Shown here piece after piece: positions 37,463 to 49,452 of a stretch of DNA of 64,000 nt. Origin of the DNA: Physcia stellaris. Its lineage: Eukaryota; Ascomycota; Lecanoromycetes; Caliciales; Physciaceae. Under the pieces are notes generated by a model. It did no database searches, had not been told where the DNA came from, and saw nothing but the letters and a program-made list of their open reading frames with translations. Position 1 is the stretch's first letter; the number at the start of each line of letters is the position of its first letter. The DNA lies in NCBI GenBank assembly GCA_018902385.1, contig JABSSW010000019.1:62001-126000 (forward strand), in the 5' to 3' direction. Position numbers and translations under genes: made by a program.

Positions 37463-38606
37463 CTACCCAATGACGACCTTCTCGTCCTCGGGGAAGCTGT
37501 ACTCCGGTACCTCGAGGTTCAGGGGCGCGGGACCTTTTCGGGCGCGGCCGGAGATGTCGTAGTGGGAGCCGTGGCAGGGGCAGAACCAGCCGCCAAAGTC
37601 ACCAGATTCGCCGATTGGGACGCAGCCTAGGTGGGTGCATACGCCTGGTTGTACGGATCAGTCGGGATGTCACGCAGGACGTGAGATGGTTTTAGATCAA
37701 GCGCAGGGAAGTTGGTAGAGGAGGTGGGGGGGGAACAGGCGAAGGAAAAGAAAGTAGATGAGGTATCGGTACTGAAGGTAGAGGAAGGAGAAAGGAGATA
37801 TACCGAGCATGATCAACCACTCCGGCTTCTTGACTCTATCGCTGTCGGGTTGTGGGTCGCGCAATGATTCCCATTTCGTGTCTTCGGCCTCCTTGATTTC
37901 GTCTCCTGTGCGATGGCGGATGAAGACTGGTTTGCCACGCCATTTGATGATGACCTATTTAAATAGCTGTCAGCCATAGCTGGATATCCAATGGCTAGTT
38001 CCACGAAGCTAGGCCATAGAGAATTGGTTGCTCCTGAGCGGAAAAGCTGATGAGTTAGATAGACGTACGTTCTTGCCCTCCGGGATAGCAGCGAGATCAA
38101 TCTCAACCTTTGCTTGCGCGAGGACGTCGGCGGAAGCGGACATGTTGACTAGGAAATCTGCTCATTCCACGGACGTCAGTATCTCTAGCAGCCATTGACC
38201 CTGCTGTGATCCTCATTTCCCCGCTCCATCCAATTTATCATCCTAGGCAGCCCTCAATCAACCCGTTGAGGATGCACTCACCCTGCACAGTAGCCTTCGC
38301 CCCCGCCGCCGCCAACAACCCCATACTGCCCACCATGAAATATTGAAACGTCTTATTCGTCGTCTCCCCCTTCCGGCTCATATACGCGCCGAAGTTGGGG
38401 ATCTTGGTCGTAGGCTCCTTGTCCAAATTCCGAAAGGGCGACTGGAAGGGGGGTGTGCGGTCGTATTCGCCGGCTGTCCGCTGGACGATGTCGGCTTTGT
38501 GGCGCCTTTGTTGGGCGGTGCATGCTAGAGATGGGGAAAGGGCGGGGAGGGAACGAGGAGCAGAGACTCGGAGAAGGGTACGGGTTGAGGTGGTAAGGGG
38601 TGCCAT
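37463..38606 (-). CDS. RIP1: Rieske iron-sulfur subunit of cytochrome bc1 complex
   Basis: A mitochondrial electron-transfer subunit of complex III. Exon 1 carries a presequence ([19 protein letters not shown]; Arg/Ser-rich), then the conserved [20 protein letters not shown] and a membrane helix [14 protein letters not shown]. Following exons give [20 protein letters not shown] and [14 protein letters not shown]. The last exon holds both cluster-binding boxes CTHLGC and CPCHGSH (2 Cys + 2 His) followed by [17 protein letters not shown] and a stop at 37463. There are at least three introns. The boxes are complete, so the protein should be functional. Confidence 0.95.
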
Positions 38607-39042
38607 TGTGTACTGCTGGGGGTTTGGATGAGTTTGAGATGCTGGTGACGGAGTTGAGGATGGGAATGTTTTGGTACTGCGCTAAGGGCGAAAAGTGGTA
38701 TTATATTACACTTAGAACTACCGCATCGAGACCATAGAGTATTCACGGAGTAGGGAAGAATCCGCCGACTTTGTGCATGGACTTATTGTTGTTGCTTCAC
38801 GTACAAGTAATGAGTTTCACTAGGCGTTAATGGTATTCGGTGTGAGGAGCTTCATGGGAAATCATAGACTTGATAGAGTACACACGTCTCCTTCCTAGCT
38901 CATAGCTCTTATTCTCTCCATGTTTCAACTTTTGACCAACTACCTCGTGTGTATATAGACGTCAATGCCGCTAAATGCAAACAGGGTATTCACTAACGCC
39001 CTTTACCTATACTAAGTAAAAAATATGCATATCGTCGTTCGA
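38607..39042. other. Intergenic
   Basis: Upstream region of the leftward Rieske gene and 3' side of the leftward DPB3-like gene. No site was recognised. Confidence 0.45.
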
Positions 39043-39799
39043 TCAAGTCATCTCAACATCCTCAGAGATGTCATGGTGAGAGTCGCCGTTGGTCTGAAGT
39101 TGCTGGGGAACGTCGAAGTGTCCGTTAGATTGGGATAGGCTTTTGGGAGCAGAACCTTGAAAGTGTCCGTTAACTGGCGGATCTACAGACTGATCTTGCT
39201 CATCTGGAAACTCTTCGTCCACATCGATGACTTCGGTTGACCTATTCGGAATAAGGCGCGAGGCATCCAGAGTGGTTTGGCCATTCTGAAGCTCCTGCTT
39301 GCGTGCGATTTTCTCCGCCTTACGACGTTTGTAATCTCCGAAAGTGACTGTCTTGGGGACAACATCAGACAGAAATTCTAGATTGTCGATGCGTGCAACA
39401 GCATTGGCTATTTTAATAAGCACTTCTTGAAAGCAACATCGTTGGCGGAAAACTCACCAACGTCTCTGTACTGGATGTTACGACGGGGCTTGCGTTCGGA
39501 CTTAACCACATTTAGAGATTGCTCTGCTAAGTAACGAATGAACATTTCCTAGAAACATCAGTCCGCTGTCTGGGAACAATGTGTCTGTGAGACTGTACCG
39601 TAGCAACAGTGATAGCAAAAGCTGCATTGTTCGAACACGCGTGGATATCTTCATCCAACCCCAGAATACGCTTGACGCGAGCCACTGGTTGAAGGTAAGT
39701 GCATGACAGTGTAAATTGGAAGAGGGCACAGTTACGTGGAAGTGCAGTAGAGCCGGTAATATCTTCTGTGGGAGGTATGGCAGTATTGTTGTACGGCAT
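39043..39799 (-). CDS. Histone-fold protein, DPB3/CHRAC-15 type
   Basis: Four exons, introns including 39685-39735, then one near 39549-39591 and one near 39412-39460. The histone fold reads LARVKRILGLDEDIHACSNN, AFAITVATEMFIRYLAEQSL, and RRNIQYRDVANAVARIDNLE, with the final LSDVVPKTV typical of DNA polymerase epsilon subunit Dpb3/CHRAC1 proteins. A charged segment KRRKAEKIARKQ and a long acidic, Asn/Gln-rich tail follow (EVIDVDEEFPDEQDQ). Its expected partner is a Dpb4-like histone-fold protein. The role is replication fork or chromatin remodelling in the nucleus. Transcribed divergently from the CLC channel gene. Confidence 0.85.
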
Positions 39800-40471
39800 G
39801 TTGGCTTAATGTGGTTATACGACGCAAAGTCCGGTGGGAAGGTAATGATTGGGTAGAGGCTTGTTGAAAAAGGAGTTGTTCGCAGTGCTCTGATTGCTCA
39901 ATGAGCAAGCTGACAGTTAGGGCCCTTCCCTACTGAGGCTTGCCAAACTGCAGATCCCTTCTCTAACGTAGAAATAGGTCCTGACGCGTTCTAGAATTCT
40001 GGATCTTTCGGATGGTCTTAGCTCAGCTAAGATAGATGCATCGCTTCACGCAGCAATTGACCCAGATGGATATGAGGATTGATTGTCTCACTAGTGAATA
40101 CTTCAGCTCGGTGGTCTGTGTCCAGTGAATGCCCTGCGGGCGGGCTATGGATGGGGTCAGCCAAATTACTGATACTGAGCGGCACAATTGTTTGTGCCAC
40201 GGGAGAAGGAGGACTTGAATACAACCTACTCTCAAAGAAAATTTGGACATGTGTTATGTTAGACACGTTCAAGCAGACAAATCCCACGTGAACTCAATTG
40301 ACAGGGCGAAGGCACGGAGTACTCCGTATCTAAATGAGCTAGCTGTATTTTATATCCAAGCGCTACTAACTAAGCGAGTCAGCCGCCATGCAAGCTCTTT
40401 GATTGGATCACGAGTTCGAACTGAAGCCAGCTGCACGTCTGGCGGCACCGGAATCACAATGGCTTGATGTT
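39800..40471. promoter_or_regulatory. Divergent upstream region
   Basis: Between the DPB3-like and CLC starts, 672 bases. No defined element was recognised. Confidence 0.4.
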
Positions 40472-43141
40472 ATGACCTCTCGCTCTACGTCTTTCTCTGC
40501 GCACTCTCCGCGTCGACCCTCGCTTCTGGATCGTGGAATATCGCGACGGATCTCGACCATCTCAACATCGGAGTTAGGGCAGCATGGAGCTGCGGCAGGC
40601 AACACTGAGCATGACCTTACCGAGGAGATTGAGGAGATCAAACGATATGAGGACTTCACAACGATAGACTGGGTGCAAGATGCTGCACGGGAGCAGCTAA
40701 GGAGAAGAGCACGGCGGAAAGAAAATGCTGGTTTCTTCGAAAGAGACGGTCGCCTGGGATGGGCCCAGACGTTCAGAGAATCGTACGAGGCCGGCCAAGC
40801 ATGGATTGTTGTCACGCTGGTCGGCGCTGCCATCGGAATGAATGCAGCAATCCTGAACATTGTTACGGAATGGCTATCGGATATCAAATTAGGCTACTGC
40901 ACCACAGCATTTTACCTGAATGAGAGCTTCTGCTGCTGGGGTGCTGAGAACGGATGTAAAGAGTGGCATAGGTGGAGCTCAATATGGCCGTTGAGCTATT
41001 TCATCTACTTCATCTTCTCAACCATCTTTGCCTTGGCATCCGCGAGCCTAGTCAAGTCATTCGCCCCATATGCAGCCGGATCTGGGATTTCCGAGATCAA
41101 ATGTATCATCGCTGGCTTTGTGATGAAGGGCTTCCTCGGGTTCTGGACCCTCCTTATCAAATCTATTTGTCTCCCACTTGCGATTGCATCAGGACTATCA
41201 GTCGGAAAAGAAGGACCTAGCGTGCACTATGCGGTGTGTACAGGAAATGTGATATCAAGGTTCTTCGACAAGTACAAACGCAATGCAGCAAAGACTCGGG
41301 AGATTCTCAGTGCATGCGCGGCAGCAGGAGTAGCAGTGGCGTTCGGGAGTCCCATTGGCGGTGTTTTGTTTTCTTTGGAGGAAATGTCTTCCTACTTTCC
41401 TCTAAAGACCATGTGGCGGAGTTATTTCTGTGCTTTGGTAGCAACGGCGGTGTTAGCGGTAAGCAAAACACAACAGGAGATGAAAGAACATCTATGCTAA
41501 TTGGTCTCTAGGCAATGAATCCTTTCTGGACCGGTCAACTGGTCATGTTCGAGGTCACTTACGATAGATCGTGGCATTTCTTCGAGGTCGTCTTTTTCAT
41601 CCTCATCGGCATTTTTGGCGGTCTCTATGGCGCATTTGTAATGAAATGGAATTTACGAGCTCAGTCGTTCCGCAAGAAATACCTTACCAAGCACGCAATT
41701 CTGGAAGCAACCCTACTTGCTGCTGCAACGGCAATCTTATGCTATCCCAACATGTTTTTACGAATCGACATGACCGAGAGCATGGAAATCCTCTTTCTTG
41801 AGTGTGAAGGAGGCCACGACTATAACGGACTTTGCGAGTATGTCGAGAAAACAAACTACCAGACTGTTGCTGATCTTCGCTAGGTCCGAGAACCGCTGGA
41901 CAATGGCACTGTCTCTAGCGTTTGCAACGATTCTGAGAACCTTTCTTGTCATCATTTCGTATGGCTGCAAGGTCCCTGCAGGTATCTTCGTACCATCAAT
42001 GGCTGTGGGGGCTTCGTTTGGAAGGATGATTGGTATCCTGGTACAAGGTTTGCACGATACTTTTCCGCACGCTCGATTTTTCTCAGCCTGCGAACCCGAC
42101 GTACCATGCATTACGCCTGGAACGTACGCGTTTCTAGGTGCAGCCGCAGCTCTCAGTGGAATCATGCATATCACAGTCTCGGTGGTGGTTATCATGTTCG
42201 AATTGACCGGGGCCTTGACCTACATCCTACCAACCATGATTGTAGTTGGAGTCACCAAAGCGGTCAGTGAGCGCTTTGGGAAAGGCGGCATAGCTGATCG
42301 AATGATTTGGTTCAACGGATTTCCTTTCCTGGATAACAAGGAAGAGCATACCTTTGGTGTACCCGTCTCCCAAGTTATGACCAGCGAGGTCACCGCGCTG
42401 CCCGCATCTGCTCTGAACTTTAAGCAACTCGAGGAGATCCTGACCAATAATAAATATCAAGGCTTCCCCGTCATCGAGGATCGCCGGAACAAGATATTGA
42501 TTGGCTACATTGGTAGAACGGAGCTACGTTATGCGATTGATCGAACCAAGAAGGAGGGTTTCATCTCGCCCAACGCCAAATGCCACTTCTCCCAGCCATT
42601 GTCGACCGCAGTGCAGACACCTTCTACGGCAGCACCGTCTATCACGTTTGATGCGATCGAAGCTTCGTCCGGCCAACAGGTGGTGGAATTCAGTCGATTC
42701 ATCGATCCTACCCCCCTGGCCGTCCATCCGCGACTGCCTCTGGAAACCGTGATGGAACTGTTCAAGAAGATGGGGCCGCGTTCAATCTTGGTCGAGTACA
42801 GAGGTCGGCTGGTGGGGCTAGTGACGGTTAAGGATTGCCTCAAGTACCAATTCAAAGTGGAAGCCCATGAGGCGGCTCATCATGACTCATCGCTTGATGA
42901 GCGGCAACGGAAGCTCTACGAGGTGATGGCGCGGACGGCGGACTGGCTGGCGGACAAGGTGTTGAGTATGACCGGGGGGCGGATCAAGCTTGGCAGTGGG
43001 AGGAATTCGATCAGGCTGGAGTCGGATACACAAGACCCTCGGGATCACTTGTCGCCGATACGGGTGTCACACGAGATACTAGATGGAACGGAGGACGAGG
43101 ATGTCACAGGCGTTGAATTACAGGATAGACAGCAAGCATGA
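40472..43141 (+). CDS. CLC-type chloride/proton transporter (Gef1-like)
   Basis: Three exons (introns 41459-41511 and 41838-41883) give 856 residues. All selectivity signatures are present: AAGSGISEIKCI, GKEGPSVH and KVPAGIFVPSMAVGASFGR. The Glu of GKEGP is the gating glutamate kept in CLC antiporters. Two CBS domains follow (VMTSEVTALPASALNFKQLE; PTPLAVHPRLPLETVMELF). Yeast Gef1 is a Golgi/endosomal chloride-proton exchanger needed for copper loading of oxidase and pH control, so an endomembrane location is expected. ATG 40472 is the first in-frame ATG. The N-terminus is Ser/Arg-rich. Confidence 0.93.
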
Positions 43142-44725
43142 GGAATCTCTCGTTGTATCTATAATGTATACGTATATCAGGGCATGACGAAGACGTTTAC
43201 TGGACACGGATAGATGGGATGTAGTGCTGATTCCAGTTTCGCCAGCTGATTGTTTCAAGTCGACTCAAGTCGGGTCAGGTACGGAGTGCGAGGTCGTGTG
43301 TTTCTAGATGCACCAACTGAAGCCAGGTCACGGGACACTTTACATGACACGGATTGTGTTACTCGACGATGCGGTGAGAGAAGTCAATTGCTGACAGCAC
43401 CGACCAACTCTTAACAACAAGAATCCCCGAGATGCTTGAAACCCCACACGTGGATGGATTCGTCACACATCCGAATCCCGCTGGATGCTGCCGACGGCCG
43501 TGAAGCATAACACCCTACATATTATTTCAGCTGGGGAGTGGGAACCATCTCCCAAGCGGATAATAAGGTAGGAGGATCGAAGATTGAGGCGGTGAAGGCA
43601 AATAAATCTCACACACGGTCACAAACAAATCAAACACCTCGGTCCCCTCCACTACTGCGGGGCTAGCGCACACCATTAATGCAAGGAGAAGACGGCGAAA
43701 AGAAATTGGGGCAGCGCAAGCAAAGAAAGCAAGAAGCTCGGGCCTTTTGCTTTCTTCCCCCACTGTCCCACCTATGAAAAAGTGCCTGGAGGAGGTGCAA
43801 AAGACTAAAGAGCTTGTCGGGAAGGGCGCAGTGTGGTCGGTGGCGCTGATGTCTGCAGCACGAGCAAAGTGCCTGGCCATCGTGAAGATTCCGTCCAGCA
43901 GCGTCGTCGCTCTTGTATGCCCCAAGATGGACCCGCAAGCCTCATGGGAAGAAGCGAACGGATGAGACGCTTGGACGGTACACCATACTTCGGTAACACC
44001 ATCTGTCGCATCGAGGGGGCGAGTGGGAGCTTGGCGAATGTTAATGGCGGCTTATCCGCTGCGGAAGATTTTCGATTGACGATTGACTTCCCAAGGGACC
44101 ATGAGTCTTGGCTTCAAGGCTTGTAAGTTGTAAGCGACGAGACAGCTGGAGAAAACTGCGGAGATCAGCCAAACAGAAACATGTGCATCCGACATGCATC
44201 GAGAGCGTTAATTTGGGGTTAGTCAACAATCAGGAGTCTTCTGGATGGCTGGACCCATGAAACACCGACTATCATTGCTCACTGCGGTATAGTGGCTGCC
44301 TGTTGGCGTCTATTCGGCACCAATGACAGACTGCGAAAAAGTGGAGACTCAGGTCACCGGAAGGGTTAGCGTCTCCCTTAGCGGCATTTCTGGAAGTTAG
44401 TCGCTCGTTGCTTGGATGACCAGCCAAAATTGGTCGTGTCCCCCCCGCCATCCTTCGAACATGAACTCCCCCAACCCGCTTTCATCCAATTCCAGTTCTC
44501 CCGTCCCTCTCCCTAATCATCACAAAGAAACTCTCCTCTAATTCAACCTTTACTTCGTCGTCAATACTTGACTCCTTCGACCTTACGCCTTTACCCTTTC
44601 TACATCCCATCTTGCCATTCAGCTCTATTGCTCTTTGTTGTTCCTTCGAGCCCATCAAGCAGCCTCCTGGCACAGCCCACTCCTACCTACCAAAACAATC
44701 AACATCAATCGCAAACCCCTTCATA
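43142..44725. other. Region without a recognisable gene; long pyrimidine-rich leader at its end
   Basis: Open frames at 43527-43965 on both strands are mirror artefacts with no domain. About 44450-44725 is C/T-rich and probably the 5' leader of the next gene. Confidence 0.4.
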
Positions 44726-45409
44726 ATGTCATATTATTACAATTCTCAACACCATCAGCCCTCAGCGTCGTCCTCTCATTCCTCATCATCTTCACACAAT
44801 CATCATGCTGGCCGATCAAGGAGAGCTCCTCGTTTGTCCAGTTCGCAAAATTCGCATCGTCAATTCCGAGGGGTTCGAAGCATGAAAGAGCTCACCGAGA
44901 GTCCTGCCGTCTCGGCTTTCCGGATGCGATTCGAAGCAGGGCGGTCTTTTGACTTGGATGATGATTTGGAGTTTTGCCCTGGCCTGTTGACGGAAGACGA
45001 TGTAAGTATCCCGTGTGAGGTCGTACAAGCATCGCAGCCTGCCGCAATCCGCCAACGTGAAGAAAGAAAAGCTAATAACCTCCAGCTACACTCGATACAT
45101 TCCTCATCGTCTGATGGCTCGCTGTCCAGTGGCTCTCCGCACTCCTCCCCTCTACAACATCAAGTTCAGCCGAGTCAGCAAGTCACACCAGGCTTCTCCC
45201 TTTCTTCAGCCTCCAATAACTCCTACAACCCTGCGACTGGTTTCCAGTCGATCAACAACCACCACATGAAAATCCATCAACCATCTGCTCTACGCACTCG
45301 AAACGCAATTCCCATTGTCAACCCAAGTACAGGCATGAGGGTGGCTAGTCCTCCATCGTCGATCTCGCCCGCCATGATGCAGCAGCAGACCTACGCTCGT
45401 CGCTGGTAG
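44726..45409 (+). CDS. Conserved Ser/His-rich fungal protein of unknown function
   Basis: Two exons (intron 45002-45085) give 199 residues: MSYYYNSQHHQPSASSSHSS at the start, then SRRAPRLSSSQNSHRQFRGV and the acidic core FEAGRSFDLDDDLEFCPGLL. After the splice come LHSIHSSSSDGSLSSGSPHS, a Gln/Ser-rich part, and the tail NAIPIVNPSTGMRVASPP ending YARRW. From memory, a protein with this layout (RSRRAPRL..., SFDLxDDLEFCP, RTRNAIPIVNPSTGMR) is widespread in Pezizomycotina and uncharacterised. Largely disordered. The start follows a pyrimidine-rich leader. Confidence 0.85.
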   Translation: MSYYYNSQHHQPSASSSHSSSSSHNHHAGRSRRAPRLSSSQNSHRQFRGVRSMKELTESPAVSAFRMRFEAGRSFDLDDDLEFCPGLLTEDDVSIPCEVVQASQPAAIRQREERKANNLQLHSIHSSSSDGSLSSGSPHSSPLQHQVQPSQQVTPGFSLSSASNNSYNPATGFQSINNHHMKIHQPSALRTRNAIPIVNPSTGMRVASPPSSISPAMMQQQTYARRW

Positions 45410-46413
45410 CATAGTCGCGGTACAGGAACTCCGCACTATGCTTCGACAACTGGTAGCTGCATCTTGATGTCTATATGGCGGGCCTGACAACGTTCCCTCT
45501 TACCTGGGCACTTTCCAAACCCTTCTTCGTCGCCTCATTCACCACTCCTTTTCGATTTTGCGATACCCTTACTGGAGCGATGATTTTACCTTGAGAGGGC
45601 GGAAAATGATGAATAACCCTGTTAACAAGTACGGTGTTGGGCCACGGTTATAGATATGATATGCAGTATCGATTTGCATCGAGCGTTGTTCCGGAGTTCT
45701 TGTTACCTGTGATTGCTATTCGCTGGCAGCTTGTTTTATGTTGCATGGAAAACGGGATAATCTATACAAGAAAGAAAGCGAGTCATTGCATTTGGGGGTC
45801 AATGTTTATGGATCAAGTGTTGGGTTACTAGCGAAGGGTATACCATGTCGATGATGTCCGCAGGAAGGGAAAGGAGTTTGCAGTTTGTTCAAAGACGAAG
45901 GGCAACGATACAGCGTACGGGCACACGGATGTGGCCTGGGTGTTTATGATGGGCTTGGAGATCTATATTGCACATACAGTCGTCTCTTTGCTTTGGATGT
46001 TACCATGGCTGTACTATCAGATATCAATAGATGATCTCGTCGCTATTTATTCTACCTCGCACTTCTGATAAGCTATTCATCGTATCTTGGATTATGACCA
46101 TGACAGCTCTCACATGAAGACGTGAGTGGCATTCTCGTACAGTGGACTAGACAATTGTGGCGAATTTCCCCTTTGTTGGTCCGCGAATAGATCGGCTAAT
46201 GTTGCTAGCGGGAGATACCCGTATTCAGCCTTATCGCAAGTACGGATAAGGATTTCGCCCTCGTCAATTGTTCTCCGCCAATGCTATAACGCGTCAGCCC
46301 ATTCTCGTTCAAGTCACTCGTTTCATCCAATTCTACTATGATCTTGTTGTGCTCCTGTATGTCTACGAGCTTATATCGTTTTTAAGAGATAGTTTTGAGC
46401 ATACATTGTCCAT
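45410..46413. other. Intergenic
   Basis: 3' side of the Ser-rich protein gene and upstream region of the apyrase gene. No site was recognised. Confidence 0.45.
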
Positions 46414-48736
46414 ATGGAGAAATGTAAGTCAGTTACCATCTCTCAACAGCCCTTGTGCTGACAACTCATAATAAATACAGGGCGGTATGGTGTGATTTTG
46501 GATGCTGGCTCATCTGTACGTGGCGGACTTCGCTATACGATCTTGGTCGCATTGCTGACCTGAGTTTACAGGGCACTCGCGCACACATTTATCGATGGCT
46601 TCACAATTCCATAGCACGGAAGCAGGCGGACAAGAAAGCTTTACACTCGTTACCCAAGTTAGAGACTAGTAAGAAGTGGACGAAGAAAATAAAGCCCGGT
46701 TGGTCAACTGAAGGGGATGATACCAACCAATGATTAACGACGTTGTCTAGGTATCTCAACGTACGGAGAGAAGCCGAACGACGTTGGAGAAAAATACCTG
46801 AAGGAGCTCTTCGACCACACCCTGAAACAAATACCTGATGATGCCGTCGCGGATACCCCGATCTATCTCCTGGCAACGGCCGGCATGCGCTTGCTGCCGG
46901 AAAGTCAGAAGCAAAAGCTACTGGCTGAGATTTGCTCCTACGCCAAGTCACATACAAAATTTCAAATCACAAGCTGCGAATCGAATTTTCAAATCATACC
47001 TGGAGAAACGGAGGGACTGTACGGATGGCTGGCCGCGAATTACCTTCTCGGAGGGTTCGACGCTCCAGCAGAGCATGATCACGGGAAAGGACATCACACA
47101 TATGGATTTTTAGATATGGGTGGAGCTTCCGCGCAGATCGCATTTGCTCCAAACAGTACAGAAGCAGAACGTCACGCTGAAGATCTCAAAATGATGAGGC
47201 TGCGCGACATCAGTGGGAAAAGCACCGAGTATCAGATTTTTGTCACAACCTTTCTTGGTTACGGCGCCAATGAAGCTAGAAGACGTTATGTGGAGTCACT
47301 ACTTGACATTTCCGGTTCAAACGACTCGCAAGAGCTCGAAGATCCTTGCCTGCCCGTCGGCCTCAGAATCAACACCAAAGGCGACGTCCTCCTCCCTGGA
47401 TCTACTGTCAAAGGGAAGACCCACTCGCTCATTGGCACCGGTCAATTCGACAAGTGTCTCAAGCGGACATTTCCCCTCATCGATAAGAACGCACCTTGCC
47501 ATGACGAACCCTGTCTCTTTAATGGTACACACGTTCCAGCCATTGACTTCGACGTAAACCATTTCGTTGGCGTGAGCGAGTATTGGCATACAACCCACGA
47601 AGTCTTCGAAATGGGCCACTCGGACAAAGCGTACGATTTCAACACCTACCAGCATCGCGTCAGCGAATTCTGCAGTAAAGACTGGAAGCAAATCAAAGCG
47701 GGTCTTGAAAAGCACGAATTTGGAAAGAAAGTTGACGAGAGGATAGCGGTGGAGGTATGTTTCAAAGCGAGCTGGCTGATTAATTTGCTGCACGACGGTA
47801 TTGGTATTCCTCGTGTTGGCCTTGAGCATACGGGCAAGGACAGCGGGCATAACGGCACAAAGGAGGTAATTAATGGTGCGAAGGAGAAGGGGTATACGTC
47901 CTCTTTTCAAGCCGTGGATAAGATCGATGGTACGGAAGTCAGCTGGACGCTGGGAAAGATGCTACTCTACGCTTCTTCGCAGATTCCGTCCAAGGAACCT
48001 AATCTCCCCGTTGGTTTCGGCAATAACACCCTCGGTCCCGGCCTCCCAGCGAACTTCGAATACGGTGGTCCTCGCCCTCTCGGTCTTTCCACCGTAACAC
48101 CAACCCCATCATCTATCCAAACCGCCGTCCCCTCATATCCCGCTCTCAACATCCTCAGCACAACTCTGCCCCCACATCTTCCCCCTTGACCCCTCACCTT
48201 CTTCCTCAAAACTCGAATCAGACCCCTACGCAGACCCCTCCCTCCCCGGCCCCACCGACTCAACCGACTGGCACGACACCCTCTTCCAATCCCGATCCCC
48301 GCGCCGCATCCCCGGCCTCATCCTCATCCTCATCATCCTCGCCTTCGCCATCTTCCTCCTCTGCGGCCGCGACCGCCGCTCGCGTCTCTACCGCAAATTG
48401 GGCGGCTCCGGCACCAGTCCGACGCGATATAAACCCCCCCGTCCATCTGGCTTTCTGGGCGTGGGAGGGAAGGTCGGGAGGATCTTCGGTAGCGGCAGGA
48501 ACGGCCAGGCGTACGAACGCGTGATGGAGGATGGACGCGCTGATGGAGTGGATATGGAGCTGGGCGATTTGGAGGCGGATAGCGAGGGCTCTGATTCCAG
48601 CGGCTTGGGGTTGGGGATTAGTGCTGGTGGGGCGGGGCTGTTGGGGAGTCAGAGCCGGGAACGGCTTGTGGGGATGGGGATGGGGATGGGGGGGGAGGGG
48701 GGACGGGTTAGTAGGCGGGGAGTCCGACGAGGGTGA
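46414..48736 (+). CDS. Golgi apyrase of the GDA1/CD39 family (Ynd1-like)
   Basis: A nucleoside di/triphosphatase of the Golgi lumen that removes the NDP product of glycosylation. Very small first exons (introns 46424-46481, 46517-46571, 46699-46750) join to MEKWRYGVILDAGSSGTRAH. All apyrase conserved regions are seen: DAGSSGTR, ATAGMRLL, GETEGLYGWLAANYLLGG and FLDMGGASAQIAF. The C-terminal membrane helix IPGLILILIILAFAIFLLCG is in another frame from the long exon: the frame breaks at about 48169-48185, where two runs of five C lie. Two missing C would restore it (TTLPPTSSPLDPSP), or a poorly supported intron. The tail repeats GMGMGMGG from a G-rich tract. The end at 48736 assumes the helix frame. 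Confidence 0.88.
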
Positions 48737-49452
48737 AGGGGAAGACGAGGAGGTGGGGTGGTGGTGGGAAGATATATTGAGGTGGGGGTGGACGTGGAGG
48801 TGGTTGAGAACATCGGGATTGGGATTTGGATTGTGCTTATCATTGTTTTCATGTGTATAAATCTCTGCTGACGGCGATTACAATGGCCTTCTGGATTGTC
48901 CCTATCCACTGCTGTAATATAATTGGCGTGGTGCCACGCACTGGAAAGGGGGGAGCAAGGGAAATACTCCGTACGATGAAAGGGCGTTTTTTCTCTGTGG
49001 TACGAGGGATGGTTTTTGTAGAGGGGGTGGAATATAGCTCTGGGGATCACATGTATACTATATATAATTCCCTTTGCACCCAGCTGCGTGAACTTTGTTC
49101 ACTCTCTTCCTCCCTTCCCTCTCTTTCTCCGCCTTTTCTTCTTTCTTTCTCTAAATCGCTTCTCTCCCTCCCTCCCTATCTACAAAGATAAAAAAAGAAA
49201 GGCCATCGATATTACTCTCTCAGGCCCACGGTTCCTGCACGCAAAGAACGAGAAAGAAAGAGATAAAAAGAAGAAAAAAAAAGAAAGTCAGTCAATTAGT
49301 TGGACCGGCGGGCTTTTCCTCCACTTTAGAAAAGTATGGCTACTACCCCATCACATATCTCCCCGAAGCAGGCAGCCCTCTTTTCTTTTCTTTTCGTTTC
49401 ATTTCGTTTCATTTTTCCCCTCTCCCCATCTCCTCTATCTCCTTTTCACCTC
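48737..49452. other. Intergenic with strand-asymmetric tracts
   Basis: Between convergent genes. A C/T tract (about 49085-49190) is followed by an A/G tract (about 49240-49290) and another C/T tract (49370-49500). They could pair into an imperfect hairpin. No gene was found. Confidence 0.45.

Noticed and set aside
43527-43965. Overlapping 90-130 codon frames on both strands
   Set aside because: Mirror frames in one stretch, no family feature and no splice pattern.
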